This document shows, one piece after another, positions 58,420 to 64,000 of a DNA stretch of 64,000 bases (position 1 is the stretch's first letter; every line of letters starts with the position of its first letter). This stretch comes from Alteromonas macleodii ATCC 27126 (GTDB lineage Bacteria > Pseudomonadota > Gammaproteobacteria > Enterobacterales > Alteromonadaceae), in contig NC_018632.1 of NCBI RefSeq assembly GCF_000172635.2, positions 4,588,001 through 4,652,000 on the forward strand, given 5' to 3'. The notes below the pieces were generated by a model. That model did no database searches. It had not been told where the DNA came from and worked only from the letters and a program-made list of their open reading frames with translations. A program made the position numbers and the translations under genes.

Positions 58420-58900
58420 CTGACTTATTGGATAAAGAAAATGATTAAATTTTCCTCAAAACCTGTTTTTGAAAAGGTGTGATCGAATTATAAGATCTTA
58501 AGATCTCTTTTAGATCTGTTTATTTTTACTTTTATTAGGATCATCAAGATCTGTGGGTAACCGATCAAAGCACATAAAGATCATCAAGTTACGCGATCAA
58601 TAACATTGGGAAACCCCGATCCATAACCCTATCTCAAACTTGTGTATAAATGGCCTTTTTATCCACACCCCGAATCGTTTGAAAAGTTATTCTTTTTTCG
58701 ATCAAAGCTTATGCACAGTGGTTTGTAGGATCCTATCCACAGGGGTGATCAAGATGTGATCCAACTGGGGATAAAATGTTTGCTATTTATGTATCGCGAT
58801 CAAAAGATCGTGTAGATACGTGCGTTATAGCGTGATCACATTGTGGAGGAGATCTTTTCCAAAAGCTGTGATTAGATCGCCCGATCGCATTTATCAACAC
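58420..58900. other. oriC: Candidate chromosomal replication origin oriC
   Basis: DnaA-box-like 9-mers (TTATNCACA and one-mismatch forms) lie at 58552 (minus), 58641 (minus, TTATACACA), 58659 (plus, perfect TTATCCACA), 58709 (plus, TTATGCACA), 58733 (plus), 58766 (minus) and 58891 (plus). Twenty GATC sites fall between 58481 and 58887, against about 1.6 expected by chance, which fits Dam/SeqA control. The stretch 58430-58545 next to mnmG is very AT-rich and has a 13-mer-like GATCTGTTTATTT repeat, suggesting the unwinding element. The position between mnmG and mioC matches oriC in Vibrio and E. coli. All of this is sequence evidence; function is inferred. Confidence 0.9.
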
Positions 58901-59226
58901 CTTCAAAAAAACTGCACGTTTTTATGAACGACAAGATTATTTTTTCAAAACAGCCCATTTTTCAGGAGAAAAACATAGGAGCTGACCAAAATTCAGTCAC
59001 TTTTATAAGGTAGAAGTGGGTCTGAAAGAATGGTTATTTGTTTAACTGAAGGAGATCGTTGAGTGTATCTATGAATTGAAACCGTATCGTTTTGGTAAAA
59101 AGCGGGATCAACAGACTAAGTGATTCGCTATTACTTAGCACAACAGGAACATGCAATAAGGTTTAATGAAGGAAAAGACCTAGCAGAGTAAGGGCTAGGT
59201 TTCGAGAGAGGGGAAACCAGGTGCTA
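58901..59226 (-). other. Spacer between oriC and the DnaC-like gene
   Basis: This stretch right of oriC contains no credible gene. It is T-rich at 58917-58960, carries no further GATC cluster, and ends with two hairpins listed separately. Confidence 0.4.
59178..59200 (-). terminator. Hairpin facing the origin (distal)
   Basis: ACCTAGC (59178-59184) pairs with GCTAGGT (59194-59200) with a nine-base loop. The minus strand continues CTTTTCC. It would stop transcripts coming from the DnaC-like gene toward oriC. Confidence 0.5.
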
Positions 59227-59241
59227 TTAACGCACCTGGTT
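59215..59241 (-). terminator. Hairpin spanning the DnaC-like stop codon (proximal)
   Basis: AACCAGGTGC (59215-59224) and GCACCTGGTT (59232-59241) form a perfect ten-pair stem whose seven-base loop contains the stop codon. Only a short pyrimidine tract follows on the minus strand, so its strength is uncertain. Confidence 0.5.
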
Positions 59242-60054
59242 GGGTTGATAGCGTGGCTGTGAAACAGAGCCTTGCATGTCTTCTTGTTCAATGGTTAAGC
59301 CTTCACGGCGGCTCGGGCCTTGAAACCTAACCTTGTAAGTGTCGTACTCTTTAATCGACTCAAAACAATAGGGGCCAAGGGCATTTTCAAGTTCGGCTAA
59401 ATTGTGATTGGTGATCAAAATACAGTTTTTCTTGTTTACTAAGCGCTGTCTTAGCAGGTTACCAAACCAGCTTTGCGCATTCTTCTTTAACACACTTTCG
59501 TTTACACACACTTCATCAAGAATAAGCAGATCGACGTCTAGCAGTTCCTGATTGATCTCCCTAAAGCGCTGTCCTGCGTTGTCTGAAGCCCCAAAATCAA
59601 ACGAGAAATTGCGCATTTCAAGCAGTGTAGACAGTTGACGATAAAGCACTGATATTTCGTACTGCTCTATAAGTTGATGGGCAATAGCACCGGCAATATG
59701 TGATTTACCACGACCGTAATCGCCGTAAAACAGCATCATATGCGAGCCGCTTTGACGCCATGCAGGGTCGTCATGGGCAGCAATAAAAGACTGAGCTATC
59801 GATACGGCTTCAATCACATCGTCACTGTCTTCAACTAAGTTGGCGAAGGTCCATTTAGGATTCAGATCAGAACGGCCATGAATAGCCTCTACACGCGCTT
59901 TTTTACTACGCTGCTGTAGTTGTGATACTTCTTCGTTCGCTTTCGCCTCGTACTGCTTACGCAGCGTTTTATAGTCGATGTATTCACGATTGGGATCGAC
60001 GTCTTTGTTGAGCGCTCTCGCTAAATTAGCAATTTTGTCGGTTATACGATCCAT
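59227..60054 (-). CDS. DnaC-like AAA+ helicase-loader protein
   Basis: A 275-residue DnaC/IstB-type AAA+ ATPase. Walker A GDYGRGKS is at residues 111-118, Walker B LLILDE at 176-181, and a sensor-1 Asn lies in ILITNHN. The N-terminal 60 residues are charged and helical, as in loaders that bind DnaB, and RSDLNPKWTFANL precedes the ATPase core as in DnaC. Length exceeds E. coli DnaC (245). It is seven bases after the DnaT-like gene, so the two form an operon. A position next to oriC suggests that it loads the replicative helicase there; this is inferred, and a transposition-related role is unlikely because no transposase is present. Confidence 0.8.
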   Translation of the reverse strand: MDRITDKIANLARALNKDVDPNREYIDYKTLRKQYEAKANEEVSQLQQRSKKARVEAIHGRSDLNPKWTFANLVEDSDDVIEAVSIAQSFIAAHDDPAWRQSGSHMMLFYGDYGRGKSHIAGAIAHQLIEQYEISVLYRQLSTLLEMRNFSFDFGASDNAGQRFREINQELLDVDLLILDEVCVNESVLKKNAQSWFGNLLRQRLVNKKNCILITNHNLAELENALGPYCFESIKEYDTYKVRFQGPSRREGLTIEQEDMQGSVSQPRYQPNQVR

Positions 60055-60060
60055 AACGAA

Positions 60061-60729
60061 TTAACTCTTCTTAGTTGCGGCATACTTTTCCACCAGCTTT
60101 CTAGCATTATCATCTGCTTCTATGCCGGCTGCAACTTTCACTTGTTGTGTTCCCACCACTTTTGTTGGGGCGTAGCCTGAAGCGAGACGCTTTCGCTTGA
60201 TATTGTTGGCAAACTTTTGTGTCCATTGAAATTCGCTAAACACCGAACTTGGCCTTCCCAACCAATAAGCAATGAATTCACCCACTTCGTTGTCATCAAA
60301 TGTTTTATCGATAATACCAAGTAGCGAGGCCATTTCTTCAAACAACGCCTTGTTGGGCGTCCAATTAGGGGTCATGGCGCTATGACGGGAATGTAGTTGG
60401 TCGAAGTCTGACTGCGGCTCGCTTAGAAGCGGAAGAAGTAGGGTTTTCCCGTTGATTGTATGCTCAAGATCAAGTTCAAGGGGCAGGGCAACCAAACCCA
60501 CTTGTTCAAGCTGCTTCACCAAGCTATTGATTTGACGACCGCGTTGGTAAGGCTCGTCTTTGCTGTCGCCGTTTAGCAAATTCAATAATTGCTTATAATC
60601 AATAGGTGCCGACGATGTCGTTGCCGAATTTGCACCTGTTCGAAGCCCAAGTAAATACAGTACCCGGCAATCGTTAGAAAGGGGAGATTGCAACGCCGCC
60701 AGTTCAGCTTGGGTAAGGTTGCTGTTCAT
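60061..60729 (-). CDS. DnaT-like primosomal protein
   Basis: A 222-residue protein. The C-terminal part (about residues 119-180) matches the DnaT single-strand-DNA-binding region: a WTPNKALFEEMASLLGI segment, then EFIAYWLGRP and FQWTQKFANNIKRKR. The N-terminal part looks like a small helical (winged-helix-like) domain. DnaT helps DnaC place DnaB during PriA-dependent restart. Here it is directly upstream of the DnaC-like gene, the same gene order as E. coli dnaT-dnaC, but beside oriC. The C-terminal tail of about 40 residues is variable. Confidence 0.75.
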   Translation of the reverse strand: MNSNLTQAELAALQSPLSNDCRVLYLLGLRTGANSATTSSAPIDYKQLLNLLNGDSKDEPYQRGRQINSLVKQLEQVGLVALPLELDLEHTINGKTLLLPLLSEPQSDFDQLHSRHSAMTPNWTPNKALFEEMASLLGIIDKTFDDNEVGEFIAYWLGRPSSVFSEFQWTQKFANNIKRKRLASGYAPTKVVGTQQVKVAAGIEADDNARKLVEKYAATKKS

Positions 60730-60756
60730 CGCATTGGTTCCACGTAAAAACGCTTG

Positions 60757-61194
60757 TTAAGCATTGGCCAGCTTTTCGTCAAACCATTCTACGGCGGCAT
60801 CTTCAGGGATAGGGTGTTCTAGCACATCGATGTATAGTGCGTCGGTAATTAACGTGCCACCTGCGTTTTTAATGTGTTTTTCCATTTCTTTTGCGCCGAA
60901 ACAAAAGGTGTCGTAACTGGTGTCACCTAGCCCAATAACGTAGGCGTTTACTGCGCTTAAATCTGCGCCCTCTAACTGCTTTGCGAACGGCTGGATGTTG
61001 TCAGGTAATTCGCCAGCACCGTGGGTTGATGTACACACGATCCACGTTGATTCTGTTTTAATCTCATCTAAATTTGGTTCTAAGTGAATAGTGTGGGTGT
61101 GCCCGCTCGCATCAAGTTTTTCCGCAATGGCATCAGCCACATATTCTGCGGCACCTAACATGGTGCCGACGATGATTTCAAAATGCTTGCTCAT
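60757..61194 (-). CDS. mioC: MioC-type flavodoxin
   Basis: A 145-residue flavodoxin-like protein (E. coli MioC 147). The FMN phosphate loop GTMLGAAEYVA and the second loop TSTHGAGELPDN are clear. MioC binds FMN and takes part in biotin synthase activity in E. coli, and mioC transcription there enters oriC. Here two primosomal genes lie between it and the origin. Confidence 0.88.
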   Translation of the reverse strand: MSKHFEIIVGTMLGAAEYVADAIAEKLDASGHTHTIHLEPNLDEIKTESTWIVCTSTHGAGELPDNIQPFAKQLEGADLSAVNAYVIGLGDTSYDTFCFGAKEMEKHIKNAGGTLITDALYIDVLEHPIPEDAAVEWFDEKLANA

Positions 61195-61284
61195 TAATGG
61201 GTTGCTTCTCTATTTACGATTGTCGTCTTAACGTAAGTGCGGCTTATCCCGTAGGTTATTCACCTTCTTACTTTTATGGTCACG

Positions 61285-62673
61285 CTATTTGCCGATACAG
61301 AACGATGAAAAAATCTTACCAAGTAGATCGTCTGACGTGAATTCACCGGTTATCTCACATAGTGCCTGGTGAGCCAAGCGCAATTCTTCAGCAAGCAACT
61401 CACCCGCCATAGCATCATGCAGTTGTTGTTCGCCAGTGCTTACATAACTGTAGGCTTGGTCGAGTGCATCTATGTGTCGTCTGCGCGCAATAAATTGACC
61501 TTCAGTTGTAGTATCGAAGCCCATGGTTTTGGCCAGATGTGCTTTTAGCGTGTCGACGCCGCTACCTTCTTTGGCTGATAGATTGATAACTGAGATATCA
61601 CCTTGCTCGGTGGCAACTGTGCTTTGTCCAATATCTAAGGTACTAAGGTCGGCCTTGTTGCGAACTACGGTAACGGGGATGCCTTGTGGCAATCGGGCCA
61701 TAAATTCTGGCCATATTTCATAAGGGTCGATAACAGCAGTTGCGGTAGAGTCTACAACGAATAATACGTGGTCAGCTTCATTGATAGCTTGCCACGCGCG
61801 CTCAATACCAATTTGTTCCACTTTATCTGGGCTTTCTCGAAGTCCTGCTGTGTCGATAATGTGCACCGGCATACCATCAATGTGAATATGCTCTTTAAGC
61901 ACGTCTCGTGTGGTACCGGCTATATCGGTAACAATGGCGCTATCTCGTCCTGCCAGGGCGTTTAATAAGCTCGATTTACCGGCGTTAGGTCGCCCCGCAA
62001 TCACCACCTGCATACCTTCGCGCAACAAGGTGCCTTGTTTAGCCTGTTCGCGCACTTTGGTTAAGCTTTGCATAATTGCGCTTAAGTCACCTGATACTTT
62101 CCCATCAGATAAGAAATCAATTTCTTCTTCAGGAAAATCGATGGCCGCCTCTACGTACATACGAAGATGCACGATTTGGTCAGATAGCGTTTGAATTTGT
62201 GTAGAAAACTCACCCTGTAGCGAGCGCAGCGCACTTTTTGCTGCCTGTTTAGAACTTGCATCAATCAAGTCGGCAATCGCCTCTGCTTGCGCAAGGTCTA
62301 ATTTATCATTTAAAAAGGCTTGTTCACTGAATTCACCTGGATTGGCAAGCCGGGCATCGCCCGTTGCAAGCACGGCATCAATCAGCATGTCCATGACAAC
62401 TTGACCGCCATGGCCCTGCAGTTCAAGTACATCTTCACCGGTAAATGAGTTAGGTCCTTTAAAAAACAGTGCTATGCCCTGGTCTATTACGCTGTTGTTA
62501 GCATCAACAAACGGCGTATAGGTCGCAAGACGTGGTGTTAGTGCGCTTGGTACTAAAGCCTCTGCGATGGCTTTAGCCTTAGGACCTGAAACACGTACTA
62601 TACCTACGCCGCCACGACCGGGCGCTGTCGCTTGTGCGGTAATAGTGTCGGTAGAAAGGGTAAGTGATTCCAT
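61285..62673 (-). CDS. mnmE: tRNA modification GTPase MnmE
   Basis: MnmE partners MnmG in wobble-uridine modification. It has the N-terminal folate-binding domain ([21 protein letters not shown]), a central GTPase domain with G1 GRPNAGKSS, the DIAGTTRD switch, DTAGL and NKAD, and the terminal FCIGK motif with the essential Cys. The length is 462 residues (E. coli 454). It begins two bases after the yajQ stop. Confidence 0.97.
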   Translation of the reverse strand: MESLTLSTDTITAQATAPGRGGVGIVRVSGPKAKAIAEALVPSALTPRLATYTPFVDANNSVIDQGIALFFKGPNSFTGEDVLELQGHGGQVVMDMLIDAVLATGDARLANPGEFSEQAFLNDKLDLAQAEAIADLIDASSKQAAKSALRSLQGEFSTQIQTLSDQIVHLRMYVEAAIDFPEEEIDFLSDGKVSGDLSAIMQSLTKVREQAKQGTLLREGMQVVIAGRPNAGKSSLLNALAGRDSAIVTDIAGTTRDVLKEHIHIDGMPVHIIDTAGLRESPDKVEQIGIERAWQAINEADHVLFVVDSTATAVIDPYEIWPEFMARLPQGIPVTVVRNKADLSTLDIGQSTVATEQGDISVINLSAKEGSGVDTLKAHLAKTMGFDTTTEGQFIARRRHIDALDQAYSYVSTGEQQLHDAMAGELLAEELRLAHQALCEITGEFTSDDLLGKIFSSFCIGK

Positions 62674-62675
62674 AA

Positions 62676-63158
62676 TTAGTCGCGGAAGTTTTTAAATTGG
62701 AAAGGTTGGCCTAAGTTCGACTCTTTAACCAGTGAAATCACTTGCTGCAAATCATCACGCTTTTTACCTGTTACGCGAAGTTCTTCGCCTTGAATAGCCG
62801 TTTGCACTTTGATTTTGGCGTCTTTCACCAGCTTCACAATCTTCTTCGCCATCGGCTGCTCAATACCTTCTTTAAAGGTAATGGTCTGACGGTAAGTTTT
62901 ACCGTGGGCATCGTAGGGTTTAACATCCATAGATGAAGTGTCGACGTTACGTTTAGACATCGCCGTTCTAAACATGCTTTCCATTTGCTGAAGTTGGAAT
63001 TCAGCTTCAGCTTTCATGACCACGGTTTTTTCTTTGTACTCAAAGCTCGCGTCAATACCGCGAAAGTCGAAACGCGTTGATAGCTCACGGCTTGCGTTTT
63101 CAGTGGCGTTGCGTACTTCTTCCATGTTGATTTCAGAAACAATATCAAATGATGGCAC
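62676..63158 (-). CDS. yajQ: YajQ-family nucleotide-binding protein
   Basis: A 160-residue protein of the YajQ (UPF0234) family, reported to bind cyclic di-GMP or other nucleotides in some bacteria. The start [18 protein letters not shown] and the RFDFRG segment are diagnostic. It is placed between yidC and mnmE, and the mnmE gene begins two bases after it. Confidence 0.92.
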   Translation of the reverse strand: MPSFDIVSEINMEEVRNATENASRELSTRFDFRGIDASFEYKEKTVVMKAEAEFQLQQMESMFRTAMSKRNVDTSSMDVKPYDAHGKTYRQTITFKEGIEQPMAKKIVKLVKDAKIKVQTAIQGEELRVTGKKRDDLQQVISLVKESNLGQPFQFKNFRD

Positions 63159-63175
63159 AGGTTATTCCTCTTAAG

Positions 63176-63202
63176 ACAAAACAGCCCGCATAGGCGGGCT
63201 GT
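63176..63202 (-). terminator. Terminator after yidC
   Basis: ACAGCCCGC (63181-63189) and GCGGGCTGT (63194-63202) form a nine-pair stem with a four-base loop, followed on the minus strand by a T-rich stretch. It separates yidC from yajQ-mnmE. Confidence 0.8.
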
Positions 63203-63222
63203 ATAATTCATTGATCAGCGTG

Positions 63223-64000
63223 TTATTTACTGCTGATGCCCCGCTTCTCCATTGAAGCATAAATCATTTTGGCTTGAACCAAGGTAATCACGTTACTGAC
63301 TAGCCAGTATAGTACCAGACCTGCAGGGAACCACAGGAAGAATACACTCATTGCTACCGGCATCCATTGCATGATTTTCTGCTGCATTGGATCAGTAATG
63401 GTGGTTGGCTGAAGTTTTTGCAATAGGTACATACTTGCGCCAGTTAGAATTGGCAGCACAAAGTATGGGTCTTTTGTAGAAAGGTCAGTGATCCAAAGCA
63501 CAAAGTCTGCATGGCGTAGTTCAACACTTTCCATCAGTACCCAGTAAAGCGCAAGGAAGATAGGCATTTGCAGAAGAAGAGGTAAGCAACCGCCCATTGG
63601 GTTTACTTTCTCTTTGCGGTAAAGCTCCATCATAGCTTGAGACATTTTTTGTCTGTCGTCGCCAAAACGGTCTTTTAGCTGCTGCATCTTAGGTGCTAAG
63701 TTGCGCATACGTGCCATTGACTCGTATTGCTTCTTAGTTAGCCAGTACATCGCGCCTTTCACTACAATAGTGATAAGGATAATTGCCACACCCCAGTTAT
63801 TAACTAGGCTATGAAGGAAGGTAAGAAGGGCGAACAGCGGCTGTGAAATCCAGAAAAGAATACCGTAATCAACGGTTAGGTCTAATCCGCGCGCAATTTT
63901 CGCTAGGCTTTCTTGATCTTTAGGACCCATGTAAAGGGTAGACGCAAGGGTTTTGGTTTCACCAGGCGCTACGCTCTCAGACGGCGATAATACACCAATT
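63223..64000 (-). CDS. yidC: Membrane protein insertase YidC (C-terminal part)
   Basis: The C-terminal half of YidC/Oxa1, which inserts proteins into the inner membrane. Five membrane segments are visible, with the conserved [20 protein letters not shown] loop and [21 protein letters not shown]. The reading frame stays open to base 64000, so the large periplasmic N-terminal domain is cut off by the window edge. Confidence 0.96.
   Translation of the reverse strand, partial: IGVLSPSESVAPGETKTLASTLYMGPKDQESLAKIARGLDLTVDYGILFWISQPLFALLTFLHSLVNNWGVAIILITIVVKGAMYWLTKKQYESMARMRNLAPKMQQLKDRFGDDRQKMSQAMMELYRKEKVNPMGGCLPLLLQMPIFLALYWVLMESVELRHADFVLWITDLSTKDPYFVLPILTGASMYLLQKLQPTTITDPMQQKIMQWMPVAMSVFFLWFPAGLVLYWLVSNVITLVQAKMIYASMEKRGISSK

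Noticed and set aside
60736..60755. A parS-like site just upstream of the DnaT-like gene
   Set aside because: It agrees with the consensus at only about 11 of 16 positions and lacks dyad symmetry.

Overview
The window looks like a chromosomal segment of a marine gammaproteobacterium of the Alteromonas type. This is inferred from the protein families, the gene order around the replication origin, and an alteromonad-style sugar locus built around a large TonB-dependent receptor with flavin halogenase-like genes. It was not tested by a database search. I saw no rRNA, tRNA, CRISPR array or insertion sequence. Both ends cut genes: a secreted metalloprotease at base 1 and yidC at base 64000.

Layout. 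1-2.7 kb: 3' part of a secreted zinc protease. 3.1-8.8 kb: tamA-tamB, outer-membrane assembly. 8.8-10.5 kb: an ECF-type sigma factor with a membrane partner, and a divergent small PspB-like protein. 10.5-14.1 kb: leftward metabolic genes (EamA exporter, 2-hydroxyacid dehydrogenase, thioesterase, proB). 14.2-25.4 kb: mostly rightward genes, including an M1 peptidase/DUF6702 pair, an AarF/UbiB-type kinase, DUF3014/DUF1285, a secreted amidohydrolase, a YqaA-type membrane protein and a probable Fur-controlled pair of unknown genes. 25.4-28.3 kb: tusA-like, pyrE and rph, divergent from yicC.

28.4-40.5 kb is the main accessory region. It holds two flavin-dependent halogenase-like genes and a 1003-residue TonB-dependent receptor on the minus strand, and a GH1 glycosidase, a GPH-type sugar symporter and a LacI-type regulator on the plus strand. 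Three palindromic operators (core GAAAGCGCTTTC) lie in the divergent promoter region. Together they look like one inducible glycoside uptake and degradation unit. The LacI gene carries an apparent one-base deletion in its C-terminal part.

40.7-46.3 kb: single genes (NTF2-like protein, OmpA-like lipoprotein, HD-GYP phosphodiesterase, alkyltransferase-like protein, DTW-domain tRNA modification enzyme, glutathione transferase, unknown membrane protein). 46.4-53.5 kb: the complete F1Fo ATP synthase operon atpIBEFHAGDC on the minus strand. 53.7-58.3 kb: parB, parA, rsmG and mnmG.

58.42-58.90 kb is a strong candidate for the chromosomal origin oriC. It has about seven DnaA-box-like 9-mers, including a perfect TTATCCACA, twenty GATC sites in about 410 bp, and an AT-rich stretch on the mnmG side. 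Right of it, a DnaC-like helicase loader and a DnaT-like primosomal protein sit between oriC and mioC, followed by mnmE, yajQ and yidC. These genes are read toward the origin, and two hairpins separate the last of them from it. Genes left of the origin (41.2-58.3 kb) are mostly read away from it.
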